37,611 nt of DNA from an uncultured Planctomycetales bacterium (GTDB taxonomy: Bacteria; Planctomycetota; Planctomycetia; Pirellulales; Thermoguttaceae), in NCBI GenBank assembly GCA_946541595.1, contig CAMNJU010000008.1, positions 1 through 37,611 of the forward strand, given 5' to 3'. Under the pieces are notes generated by a model. The model was not told the DNA's origin. It saw only the letters and a program-made list of their open reading frames with translations, and did not search any database. Each line of letters begins with the position of its first letter. The first letter of the stretch is position 1. The position numbers and the translations under genes are program-made. Positions 1 through 8,585 of the stretch are shown here, piece by piece.

Positions 1-1422
1 CCTGCTTCTGATTTATTAAATCCCGAGGCCGTCGACGCCTTTATTCGTTTAGTTTATCAACGCTTTTACGACGAATTTGAAGATTTTTTCCGAGACGGCG
101 TGGTCGTCGGGATTTTTACAGACGAACCTTCTATTTTGGGACGGGGACCGCAACGGGGAATGAAAGAGGGAAATCTGAAGTCCCTGCCCACTATAAACAA
201 GTATCTAGGGTATGATTTCAAGCCTCACTTGCTTGAATTATGGCAAAACGTCGACTCTGAAAGCCCCGGTAGACGCGCCCAATATCATAAAGCTACGCGT
301 CTTGCGTTAGAAGAGATATACTACGGCAGGATTTCCAAGTGGTGTGTGGAACATAATACGAAGCTCTGCGGACATCCGGAAAGTTCGACCGACGTTGGCG
401 TCTTGCGCAAATTTCAGATTCCCGGACAAGATATTGTTTGGCGATATATTGAGCCAGGCGAGAAGGCTTTCGATCCGACGCATTCTCCCCTTGCAAAAGC
501 CGCTTCGAGCGCAGCGATACATAACGGATCGAGGCGGAATCTCAACGAAGTTTTTGGCGCGTATGGGCATGAATTTACCTACGACGAAATGGAGTGGCTT
601 ATTAATTGGTGCGTCGTACGTGGGCAGAATCTGTTTGTTCCGCATGCCTTCTACTATTCGATTCGCGGTCCCCGTTGGGAAGAACGACCGCCTGACGTTG
701 GACCGAATTCGCCTTGGTGGGGCGAATATAAGATTTTTGCCGATTACTGCGCCCGTCTTTCGTGGTTAAACACAGATTCTGAGACTGTGGCGCCGACGGC
801 CATTCTTGTCGACTCCGATAGGGCGACGACTTATGGGGTTCGACCGCTCTTTGAGAATCAGCTTGATTTCAACTACCTTGAATTTCGTGCTTTAATAGAG
901 GACTCCGAAGTTACGGACGAAGGGCTGTTAGTAAAAGCGAAATCACAAGATGTTGTTCAGAAGACGATCCTGTATAAGACGTTAGTTGTTACTCCGAATG
1001 GAACGCCTCCTGACAGTTGCGACGATAAATTGCACGCTCTGGCGGAAAAGGGACGCGTTTTATACCTCGGTTCCTCGACTCAATTGCCACCCAACGCTAA
1101 GCAAGCTCGGAACGACGCGGAAGAAGTCGCCGCGATTCGCGAGACGTCCGGCTCTGACGTTGAAATCGTTTATGGGGACGGAAAAGGGTTGCGCGCGCGA
1201 CATGTAGTAAAGGGGAATGTTGATTTTTATTTTCTCTTTAACGAAATCGAAAAACCGCTTGAAGTTACGGTAACGTTTGGCGCAGATTCTCTTGGTCGTG
1301 TCCGACGTTGGAATCCGAAAACAGGCGTTATTGAATCGGTCGATCGCGACGCAAAGAACGGCAGGGAATTTGCCTTAAAATTAAATCCTCATGAAACGAC
1401 GGTTTTGGGATTTGAACGGTAG
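1..1422 (+). CDS. Glycoside hydrolase-like protein, 5' end outside window
   Basis: The frame is open from the first base, so the true start lies upstream; at least 473 residues are visible. The sequence reads like a TIM-barrel glycosidase of the broad GH106/GH42-like kind. Candidate catalytic or active-site carboxylates are the Glu in FTDEP (about position 120) and the Glu in NEVFGAYG (about 550). A conserved-looking stretch around VRGQNLFVPHAFYYS and ERPPD (610-700) is typical of large bacterial sugar hydrolases of poorly defined family. The last 150 residues resemble a beta-rich C-terminal domain and end at a TAG. The next gene starts 15 bases downstream with its own ribosome binding site, so the two are probably co-transcribed and act on the same glycan. 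The exact family and substrate cannot be read from the sequence; a rhamnosidase-type activity is only a possibility. Confidence 0.7.
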   Translation, partial: PASDLLNPEAVDAFIRLVYQRFYDEFEDFFRDGVVVGIFTDEPSILGRGPQRGMKEGNLKSLPTINKYLGYDFKPHLLELWQNVDSESPGRRAQYHKATRLALEEIYYGRISKWCVEHNTKLCGHPESSTDVGVLRKFQIPGQDIVWRYIEPGEKAFDPTHSPLAKAASSAAIHNGSRRNLNEVFGAYGHEFTYDEMEWLINWCVVRGQNLFVPHAFYYSIRGPRWEERPPDVGPNSPWWGEYKIFADYCARLSWLNTDSETVAPTAILVDSDRATTYGVRPLFENQLDFNYLEFRALIEDSEVTDEGLLVKAKSQDVVQKTILYKTLVVTPNGTPPDSCDDKLHALAEKGRVLYLGSSTQLPPNAKQARNDAEEVAAIRETSGSDVEIVYGDGKGLRARHVVKGNVDFYFLFNEIEKPLEVTVTFGADSLGRVRRWNPKTGVIESVDRDAKNGREFALKLNPHETTVLGFER

Positions 1423-1437
1423 AGGGAAGGAAACAAT

Positions 1438-3456
1438 ATGAAAAGAGCTGTTCTTTTACTGACAGTTTTACTGTTATCATGTGCGGGCGTTTGTCTTGCG
1501 GAGGAGGCTCCGACCCGTTGGGCGTTGCAAGAAGACGGTTCGATTGTATGGGACGACTTCTCCGAGGGGATGATCCCGCATGAGGACCATATTGAGGCAA
1601 GCGGCGAGCAGGTTTCCGTCGTTTTATATTACGGCGTAGACGAAAAAGGCGCGTTTAAATTACGTCGTTCAATTGTTTGGCCCATGTTGCGAACGATTCC
1701 TAACAATACGCACGCGAGTTTGACGCGTTCTTTCGACGTCGACGTGCCCTCGTTGGCGACGGCAAACGGAATGCGTCTGTCGAACGAAAAGGTTAAATCT
1801 ATAAAGCTTAACGGTTTTTTAACCGTGGAGAGCGCGTATGAAATGAAAGACGTTTCTCTCGAGGCAACGCGCAGAATCTTTCCGTCAACGACAGGTCCTT
1901 TTGTTTGTGAACGTGTTTCTATCAAAAACGTTTCAGATAAAAGCGTTGAGTTGAGTGTTCCGGATTATCGCAACGTTACGCTTACAGACTCCAATAAGGG
2001 CGTAAATGGCGTATATACTCTTGTTGAGAAAACGGCAGGCGTTGTTTCCTCGCTAAAAGTAGATCCCGGAACAACGGTTTCTTTTGATTTTTCAATTCAA
2101 GGATACGGCGAAGGCAAAAAGGAAAAGGAGCTTGATCCGGATTTTAATTCTGAAGAGGCGCTGCGCGGCGCGTTTGTCGACGAAGTATGGACCAATTTAA
2201 GGCTCGAAACGCCAGAACCTGTTCTCAACGCGATGTTTGCATTTGCAAAGATTCGCGCAAGCGAGAGTATCTTTCGTACTGCTGGCGGACTCATGCACGG
2301 TCCAGGCGGCGAATCGTATTACGCGGCTATTTGGGCGAACGATCAGGCGGAATACGTGAACCCGTTCTTTCCGTTCTTAGGCTATGCAAACGGGAACGAG
2401 AGCGCCTTTAATTCATATCTTCATTTTGCTCGTTTTATGAACGACGAGCATAAGCCGATTCCTTCGTCGATTATAGCGGAAGGAACAGACATTTGGAACG
2501 GAGCTGGCGATCGTGGCGACGCCGCGATGATCGCTTATGGCGCCGCGAGGTACGCGCTCGTTCGTTCCGATAAAGAAGAGGCCAGACGACTTTGGCCGCT
2601 CATCGAATGGTGTCTTGACTACTGTAAGTTTAAATTGAACGATCGGGGCGTAGTGAGCTCAGATTGCGACGAGTTGGAACGGCGTTTCCCTGCTGGCGAC
2701 GCTAATCTTTGTACGTCAACTCTTTATTACGACGCGCTTGTCAGCGCGGGATACCTTGGACGCGATCTCTGCGTAGACCAAGCGCAGCTTGACGGATACG
2801 CTCGCGACGCGGCGGCTCTGCGGAAAAATATCGACGCTTATTTCGGCGCGACGGTTCGCGGTTTTAAAACGTATCAGTATTTCAAAGGGTGTGAGAAATT
2901 GCGTTCGTGGATATGCGTTCCGTTTATCGCCGGTATAGACGAACGCTCCGAGGGTACCGTCGACGCGCTTTTTACTAAGCTATGGACGAAAGACGGTCTC
3001 CTGACAGAGGAAGGGAGCAAGACGTTTTGGGACCGCTCGACTCTCTACGCCCTACGCGGCGTTTTCGCGATTGGCGCGACTGAAAAAGCTTTAGATCATT
3101 TGCGTTATTATTCGCAGACGCGCTTGTTGGGCGAGCATGTTCCATATGCAATCGAGGCGTGGCCTGAAGGTTCTCAGCGTCATCTTTCCGCCGAGAGCGG
3201 TCTCTATTGCCGCGTTTACGTCGAAGGTTTGTTTGGTATACGTCCGACCGGCTTTACCTCGTTTAAGACGACTCCACGTCTACCCAAGGAATGGGACAGA
3301 ATGGCGCTGCGTAAGATACGCGGATTTGGACGTGCTTTTGATTTAATTGTTGAGCGTACGGAGAACGGACATATTAAAACGACCGTCGTTTGCGAAGACG
3401 GGCTGATTGAGAGTAAGACGGCTCCGGAGAACAGTGTGTTCGAATTTAACTGGTAA
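1438..3456 (+). CDS. Secreted (alpha/alpha)6-barrel glycosidase-like protein
   Basis: 672 residues. The first 21 residues form a clear signal peptide (KR, hydrophobic core LLLTVLLLSCAGVCLA, cleavage after LAEE). The N-terminal 230 residues look like a beta-sandwich. From about residue 260 helices with the pattern seen in six-hairpin glycosidases begin: WANDQAEYVNPFFPF, IAEGTDIWNGAGDRGDAAM, and a later SAESGLYCRVYVEGLFG. Asp and Glu residues in these motifs are the likely general acid and base. The layout recalls GH78/GH95/GH63-type proteins, but I cannot name one family. AGGGAAGG lies 9 bases before the ATG. It follows the partial glycosidase after 15 bases, which suggests a two-gene or longer operon for glycan breakdown in the periplasm or outside the cell. 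A strong terminator follows at 3483. Confidence 0.75.
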   Translation: MKRAVLLLTVLLLSCAGVCLAEEAPTRWALQEDGSIVWDDFSEGMIPHEDHIEASGEQVSVVLYYGVDEKGAFKLRRSIVWPMLRTIPNNTHASLTRSFDVDVPSLATANGMRLSNEKVKSIKLNGFLTVESAYEMKDVSLEATRRIFPSTTGPFVCERVSIKNVSDKSVELSVPDYRNVTLTDSNKGVNGVYTLVEKTAGVVSSLKVDPGTTVSFDFSIQGYGEGKKEKELDPDFNSEEALRGAFVDEVWTNLRLETPEPVLNAMFAFAKIRASESIFRTAGGLMHGPGGESYYAAIWANDQAEYVNPFFPFLGYANGNESAFNSYLHFARFMNDEHKPIPSSIIAEGTDIWNGAGDRGDAAMIAYGAARYALVRSDKEEARRLWPLIEWCLDYCKFKLNDRGVVSSDCDELERRFPAGDANLCTSTLYYDALVSAGYLGRDLCVDQAQLDGYARDAAALRKNIDAYFGATVRGFKTYQYFKGCEKLRSWICVPFIAGIDERSEGTVDALFTKLWTKDGLLTEEGSKTFWDRSTLYALRGVFAIGATEKALDHLRYYSQTRLLGEHVPYAIEAWPEGSQRHLSAESGLYCRVYVEGLFGIRPTGFTSFKTTPRLPKEWDRMALRKIRGFGRAFDLIVERTENGHIKTTVVCEDGLIESKTAPENSVFEFNW

Positions 3457-3482
3457 GTTCCCCGGAAGTTTATAAAAAGAAG

Positions 3483-3530
3483 AAGCCGCCAAAAGTTTTC
3501 CTTGAAAATCTTGGCGGCTTTTATTTTTAT
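3483..3530. terminator. Bidirectional intrinsic terminator between convergent genes
   Basis: A perfect 10-base stem AAGCCGCCAA (3483-3492) pairs with TTGGCGGCTT (3511-3520). It is followed on the plus strand by a T-rich run and preceded by an A-rich run, so it can serve both the glycosidase gene on the left and the minus-strand gene on the right, whose stop codon lies at the edge of the structure. Confidence 0.85.
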
Positions 3531-6007
3531 TTATCCTTCTGTTCGTCCCATTCGTTATACTGCCCCGGAAAACTGGAATTTAACGTCGCCCAGAAAGGGT
3601 GTTGTCGGTCGGCGCGCGTTCTGGCGTCTTCTAAGATAACGCGCGAACTGGCCGGTACGCGCCCGTTTTGCGGCGTTAATTTCTTTCCGTTGAAAACTAC
3701 TTCAATTTTGCGGTCAAAGTCGAGCTGTTCGGGCGACAGAAAGACGACGCCGCGGTCTGCGCTCGACTTGACTCTCAGACTGTTGTCGACAATGCGGAAA
3801 AATTCTGTTTTCGCGGCGCGGTAGCTATGCCCTTCGCGACGCGCAAACAGCGGATCGATCATAGATTTTTCAGGAAAATCAAAAAGTTCGACCGTCCAAA
3901 AGAAGTTGTCCCATGGGCGAATAGAGTAGACGACGCGCTCTTGCTGCGAATAGAATTGGCGCGTTCGCGCGTCCATCCACTCGAAAACCCTAGTCGTTTC
4001 TTCCGGGAACGGTTCTGCTCCTCTTCCTTTAAATTGAACGTACGTCATATCGAACGGAATCGATAGATCCATGCCCCAATCCAGCGTTTCTCTGCTTGTT
4101 GCGAGTTTTCCCCCGTCGAGTTCGCCGCCAATTGCGTAGAGCGGCATGAACTCGCCGTTTCTCTTGAGCAATGGCGTAACATAGGTCGCGCAACCGCAAA
4201 TTGGAATGCATCCTGCCCAAAGGTCGGGGTGCGCAAGCGCGACGTCCCAAGCGACGTCGCCCCCCGATTGAAAGCCCGAAAGAAAGACTCGATCAACGTC
4301 GATGGAGAACGTGCGGCACGCGTCTCGTAAACAGTACAGCGTCGCGGCGCATGCGGACGCTGAATAGTCGTATGTTTGTCCGCGGTCGGTCCATTGCGGG
4401 GCGACGACGATGTATCCAAAACGCGTCGCCTGACCGTAGCGCTCGTAGACAGGTTTGCCGTTTGCGTTCGTCTTTTCAACCCATGGGCCGCACCACCAAT
4501 TTAACTGTTGGATTGGCGTTGAGCGTTCGCCATGCAGGGAGACGATCGTTGGATACTTGCGGTTGGGATCATATTCCGGCGGTAGTTGAACGAGATATGT
4601 GAACGTTTTATCAGCTTGGAACGACGGAACGGTGAGTTCATACTGAAACGGAGTTTCACGGGTCGAACGCGGGGGACTCTTGGGGGGCTTCATTGTCGCA
4701 AGAATACTTGCGATCTGTTGCGGATTTGACGCTTCTTCCGCACGAATTTTATCCCAGAGGTCTTCGCGCATCGCAGGCCGTTCTTCAAGAAGATATCGCC
4801 GCGACAACTGCCGTACTCGGTATAGGGAGACTGCAATTTCTAGACGATTGTCCGTTGCGGCATTCCCGACAAGCCAACCGCTGAGCGCTATTGCCAATTT
4901 TTGCGAGTCTTGCAAGGATCCGTCCGCTTCTGATTGTTCAAACGCTGCGAATCGACCTAGCGTGTTATTGTTGAGCTCTTTTGTAATTTCGACAACGATT
5001 GAGGAACACCCTTTTTTGAGCTCCGGATCGTCAACGGTTTCGACGAGCGCGTTGAGCCGCTCCAAAATGTGTTGACGTTTCTGTTCTTCTTCCTCGTATT
5101 CGCGTTTCATACGTCGGATTGCCTGAATTTTTTCAGGAGAAACTCGGTCCGCTTCAAAAGCGTCAAGAAGCTCTTTAACTTTTTTGTGCTGACCGGAAGC
5201 TCGGCGGAGTTCAAGTTCGTTGAGAAGTCTCTCAGCCGCAAGTTGCTTGATAAGACGCAGCGCTACGTCCAGTTTAACGTCGGAATCTTCTTTGTCTTGA
5301 AAGTCATTAATGATCTCTTGGAGTTCTTCCGCCGCCTGTTCGTAAAGAGACGCTTGGACGTAGAACTGATAGACGCGCAGACGTTCGTCGAGCGATTCAG
5401 GATTGATCTGTTTTTTAATTAGCGCGGAAAGGGTGGTTCGAGGGAGCGCGTGGGGAGAAAGCCGCATGTCAAGATTATGAGTAAGACCTTGGACGCGGAC
5501 ATACGTAGGGGCTATTTCCGTAATTCCTTGAACAATGGGGACGCCTGACGCCAAAATGGTTCGGCGACCGAATTCGTCAAAATCGGAAGTCACGCGGTAG
5601 GAACCAAGCGTAGCGATTCTCTCCATAGGACTTTCGTTGACGCGCTGGCGTATTTTAAAAACTTCCTGAGCCGCGCCGGAATCGTCAAGAATGAGATCGG
5701 CGGCGTTATTTTTGGGGATATAGATTCTCCGAAGTTCATCGTCGACGACGAGTATCTTTTCCGACTGAACAGGGGACGAGTCACGCTCCTTTTTAGATTC
5801 CGTTGATTCTACAACGCTTTTGGTCGGAAAAATTGACCCGACGAATAAACGACCGTCTTTCATAATGACGCGCGTTTGAGCCGCTTCGACGCTTTTAGCG
5901 GCGCCAATCAGCGCCAACGCTAAAAAAGCCAAAGAACAAACGACGGACCGGACCGTTTTTCGAGCGCACAATCCGAAGAGCGGATATTCAACTTCTTGAC
6001 GCAACAT
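3527..6007 (-). CDS. Secreted protein with coiled-coil region and C-terminal alpha/beta-hydrolase domain
   Basis: 826 residues. A hydrophobic segment at about residues 20-42 (CSLAFLALALIGAAKSVEA) acts as signal peptide or anchor. Residues 45-200 are beta-rich and unassigned. Residues 200-430 are charged and helical with repeated Glu/Lys/Leu patterns that suggest coiled coil or TPR-like helices. From about residue 455 an alpha/beta-hydrolase fold follows: YPTIVSLHGE (oxyanion region), then VFLSGFQSGGDVAWD, where GFQSGG fits the GxSxG nucleophile elbow, then LYAIGGELDGGK near the likely acid. This arrangement matches the esterase/peptidase (prolyl oligopeptidase or PHB-depolymerase-like) proteins that planctomycetes carry as large secreted forms. 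GGAAG precedes the ATG by 6 bases. The substrate is unknown. Confidence 0.75.
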   Translation of the reverse strand: MLRQEVEYPLFGLCARKTVRSVVCSLAFLALALIGAAKSVEAAQTRVIMKDGRLFVGSIFPTKSVVESTESKKERDSSPVQSEKILVVDDELRRIYIPKNNAADLILDDSGAAQEVFKIRQRVNESPMERIATLGSYRVTSDFDEFGRRTILASGVPIVQGITEIAPTYVRVQGLTHNLDMRLSPHALPRTTLSALIKKQINPESLDERLRVYQFYVQASLYEQAAEELQEIINDFQDKEDSDVKLDVALRLIKQLAAERLLNELELRRASGQHKKVKELLDAFEADRVSPEKIQAIRRMKREYEEEEQKRQHILERLNALVETVDDPELKKGCSSIVVEITKELNNNTLGRFAAFEQSEADGSLQDSQKLAIALSGWLVGNAATDNRLEIAVSLYRVRQLSRRYLLEERPAMREDLWDKIRAEEASNPQQIASILATMKPPKSPPRSTRETPFQYELTVPSFQADKTFTYLVQLPPEYDPNRKYPTIVSLHGERSTPIQQLNWWCGPWVEKTNANGKPVYERYGQATRFGYIVVAPQWTDRGQTYDYSASACAATLYCLRDACRTFSIDVDRVFLSGFQSGGDVAWDVALAHPDLWAGCIPICGCATYVTPLLKRNGEFMPLYAIGGELDGGKLATSRETLDWGMDLSIPFDMTYVQFKGRGAEPFPEETTRVFEWMDARTRQFYSQQERVVYSIRPWDNFFWTVELFDFPEKSMIDPLFARREGHSYRAAKTEFFRIVDNSLRVKSSADRGVVFLSPEQLDFDRKIEVVFNGKKLTPQNGRVPASSRVILEDARTRADRQHPFWATLNSSFPGQYNEWDEQKDK

Positions 6008-6200
6008 CGTACTTCCATTAAAATTAATCGAGGTGAACGCGCGACTTTCATTGCCGCTATAAGGGCGCGCCGCCCCTTAATCGTTTAAACGGTTTTTTCA
6101 CGGTGAATTGTTAGTAAAAGCGGAGACGACCGTCTCTTTTGCTTATTTTGCTTAGCTTGCCTGACGCGTATGCGAGGCGTTGGTAGTGGAATAGTGTCTT

Positions 6201-7292
6201 ATGACGGACGTGTCTTTTTATTGTGCTCATTGCGGGAGGCTTGTAAAGACGCCCGCCGATCGGCAGGGAACGTTAATGAACTGCCCCTTTTGCGGCAGGG
6301 GACTTTCCGTACCCATAGTAGACTCAGACGGTCATACCGCGGCGGCTTCAGTTGTTCCACCTCCTCTGGAAGGCGCTCCTGAAACGATCGACGATTCGAC
6401 GGAGTTTGAAGAAGGGGCGTCCGAAAGCAACCTTCGCTCTAGTTTGAAGAATAGTTCGATTCTAGTTCGCTCATATCTCATTCCGGAAAAATCGCGTCGG
6501 ATCGACGTTAGCCGTTCGACGAAGATTAACTGGTTTAAACGCGGCGGCGAAGATGCGGAAGAAGTAGACGAATCTGTTTTTTTAGTAGCGCCCGATCTTT
6601 CAGACGACGAATTTATCAATCGGCTCCATGCGGAACCGACCACTTCCATACCACGCGCTAAGTCAATAGACCGTCTGCCTGTTTATAAAGAAGAAGTTGT
6701 TCCTTGGTCGGAACGCGTTGATTTCGTAAAACTGGGAATCTGGACTGGAATTACCGTTGTGATTGTAGGGATTGTAACGGTTTTTGTGAGCTGCGTGCTG
6801 CATTTTACTAAGCCGGGCTACCTGAACGCCGAGTTAGTTATGCCGGAACCTACTGCTTTTGAGGGCGTCGTTGTCTACAAAACGACCGCCGGTAAGTTGG
6901 AAGGGGACGAAGGCGCGTTTATTTTTCTTTTTCCCGCCGAGCATGTTTTTTCCAAGCCGTTGGCGACGTACGGCGCCGCGCCTAACAAACAAATTCCCAT
7001 ACAGTTTAACGGTTTTTTGGAGGATTTGAGGGCGAACGGCGGCTATTTTGAACGCGTCGGTTTTGACGGGTACTTTTCCGTCGAAGTTAAACAGCCGGGG
7101 CGCTACCGCGTTCTGATTGTTTCCTATAACGTGCCGGGAAACGCCCAGACAAACGATAAAGCGACGCTTAAAGAGATCAAACAATATCTTTTTGATCCCG
7201 AAGAATTACTTGAGCGCAACCGCTTTTTTTGGGAGACAGTGTCAATTGAGGGAACGCAGCGCGAGCTAGAAGTAAACATGGGGAAAATTTGA
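6201..7292 (+). CDS. Zinc-ribbon, single-pass membrane protein with beta-sandwich tail
   Basis: 363 residues. The N-terminus holds a zinc ribbon with paired cysteines (CAHCGR at residues 8-13 and CPFCGR at 28-33). Residues 35-175 are acidic and low in complexity. One membrane segment lies at about 178-204 (GIWTGITVVIVGIVTVFVSCV). The remaining 155 residues look like a carboxypeptidase-regulatory or transthyretin-like beta-sandwich (EGVVVYKTTAGKLEGDEGAF, later GRYRVLIVSYNVPG). The topology implies a cytoplasmic zinc ribbon and an exported sandwich domain. Many planctomycete proteins use this architecture, but the role is unknown. It is divergent from the gene at 3527-6007 across 193 bases and 89 bases ahead of the epimerase gene. 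Confidence 0.75.
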   Translation: MTDVSFYCAHCGRLVKTPADRQGTLMNCPFCGRGLSVPIVDSDGHTAAASVVPPPLEGAPETIDDSTEFEEGASESNLRSSLKNSSILVRSYLIPEKSRRIDVSRSTKINWFKRGGEDAEEVDESVFLVAPDLSDDEFINRLHAEPTTSIPRAKSIDRLPVYKEEVVPWSERVDFVKLGIWTGITVVIVGIVTVFVSCVLHFTKPGYLNAELVMPEPTAFEGVVVYKTTAGKLEGDEGAFIFLFPAEHVFSKPLATYGAAPNKQIPIQFNGFLEDLRANGGYFERVGFDGYFSVEVKQPGRYRVLIVSYNVPGNAQTNDKATLKEIKQYLFDPEELLERNRFFWETVSIEGTQRELEVNMGKI

Positions 7293-7381
7293 TCGTTGAA
7301 ACATAAATCATAGGCTTAGTATTGTTTGGTTAGTGCAAGTCGATGGTATTGCATGCGCAGCGTTAAACGGAGACCTTTCAA

Positions 7382-8500
7382 ATGAAGGTAATGACGGTTC
7401 TTGGAACGCGTCCGGAGATTATTCGGCTTTCGCGTATCATTGCGGCGTTGGACGAATATGTCGATCATATTGTCGTTCATACCGGCCAAAATTACGACTA
7501 CGAATTGAGTCAGATTTTCTTTGACGACCTCGAATTACGCAAACCGAACTATTTTCTCAACGTAGCAGGCGGATCCCCCGCTAATACCGTAGGACTTGTC
7601 GTGTCTAAAATGGACGAAGTTTTTGAACAGGAACGTCCCGACGCGGTTGTAGTACTTGGGGAATCTAATAGTTGTCTTAGCGCCTATGCAGCGAAACGCC
7701 GTAAGATTCCCGTATTTCATATTGACGCTGGCAAACGGGCTTTTGATCAACGTGTTCCCGAAGAGATTAACCGTCGTCTTATCGACGCAATTGCCGACGT
7801 TAATCTGCCTTGCAGTTCAATAGCGCGCGATAATCTCCTTCACGAAGGATTCCCAATTGACCGAATCTTTCAAATTGGCAGTCCGATGAAGGAGGTTTTC
7901 TCATATTACCGCGATAAAATCGAGTCGTCCGACGCATTGAAACGGTACTGTTTAAAACGTGGCGAGTATTTCGTAGTGAGCGCGCACCGAGAGGAGAATG
8001 TCGACGACCCAGAGCAGCTTCATCAGCTGGTTACGACGCTCAATAATCTCGCGGAATTCGATAAGAAGAAGGTTGTCTTTTCAGTTCACCCGCGAACACG
8101 CAAACGTTTGGAAGCAGGCGCCTTTACAATAGACCCCAAAATCCAAATGCTTCGTCCGTTGGGATTTCATGATTACAACGCTTTGCAGAAAGATTCTTTT
8201 GCCGTTCTTTCCGACAGCGGATCTGTCGACGAAGAGTCTACCTTATTGAATTTCTACGCACTCAATTTGCGCAATACTCGAGAGCGGTACGAAGTAGACG
8301 ACGCGGCTGGCACGATTATGACGGGAGTCGGGTGGGCGCGCGTTTCCGACGCTTTGCGAATTGTCCAAAGGAAGCGAGACGCCGAACAAAAACCTCGCGT
8401 TGGACTCGATTGGGAAAACGACCATGTTTCCGAAAGGGTCGCTCAAATTATCGTTAGTTATGCCGACTACGTCGACCGCTTTGTTTGGCACAAAAAATAA
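7382..8500 (+). CDS. wecB: Non-hydrolysing UDP-N-acetylglucosamine 2-epimerase family protein, FnlC/CapG type
   Basis: 372 residues, normal length. Family motifs are the start MKVMTVLGTRPEIIRLS, VVHTGQNYDYELSQIFF, PEEINRR, SAHREEN, a VLSDSGSVDEES loop and LNLRNTRER. The overall pattern is closer to the capsule enzymes FnlC/CapG/WbjD (C2 epimerisation of UDP-2-acetamido-6-deoxy sugars) than to plain WecB/MnaA. It would act in the cytoplasm in polysaccharide precursor synthesis. Two residues that are normally Asp and Glu in this family appear exchanged: the usual GDTNS is GESNS (Glu94, codon at 7661) and the usual HMEAG is HIDAG (Asp115, codon at 7724). The third acid, in PEE (127-128), and the His of SAHREEN are kept. 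GGAGA lies 8 bases before the ATG. No other capsule gene is adjacent, so the pathway context is missing. Confidence 0.88.
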   Translation: MKVMTVLGTRPEIIRLSRIIAALDEYVDHIVVHTGQNYDYELSQIFFDDLELRKPNYFLNVAGGSPANTVGLVVSKMDEVFEQERPDAVVVLGESNSCLSAYAAKRRKIPVFHIDAGKRAFDQRVPEEINRRLIDAIADVNLPCSSIARDNLLHEGFPIDRIFQIGSPMKEVFSYYRDKIESSDALKRYCLKRGEYFVVSAHREENVDDPEQLHQLVTTLNNLAEFDKKKVVFSVHPRTRKRLEAGAFTIDPKIQMLRPLGFHDYNALQKDSFAVLSDSGSVDEESTLLNFYALNLRNTRERYEVDDAAGTIMTGVGWARVSDALRIVQRKRDAEQKPRVGLDWENDHVSERVAQIIVSYADYVDRFVWHKK

Positions 8501-8520
8501 TGTGAACGCCTGAAGAAATA

Positions 8521-8566
8521 GAAAACAAAGGCGTTGAAACCTGACGTTTCTTCGCCTTTGTTTAAA
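8521..8566. terminator. Intrinsic terminator between convergent genes
   Basis: AAACAAAGGCG (8523-8533) pairs with CGCCTTTGTTT (8553-8563), with an inner GAAAC/GTTTC stem. The T and A flanks allow use by both the epimerase gene and the minus-strand glycosidase gene. Confidence 0.75.
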
Positions 8567-8585
8567 ACTGCGTTAAGTCTTCCCG

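Noticed and set aside
4045-4479. 144-codon minus-strand frame
   Set aside because: Shifted frame inside the alpha/beta-hydrolase gene, whose own frame carries the GxSxG motif and a signal segment.
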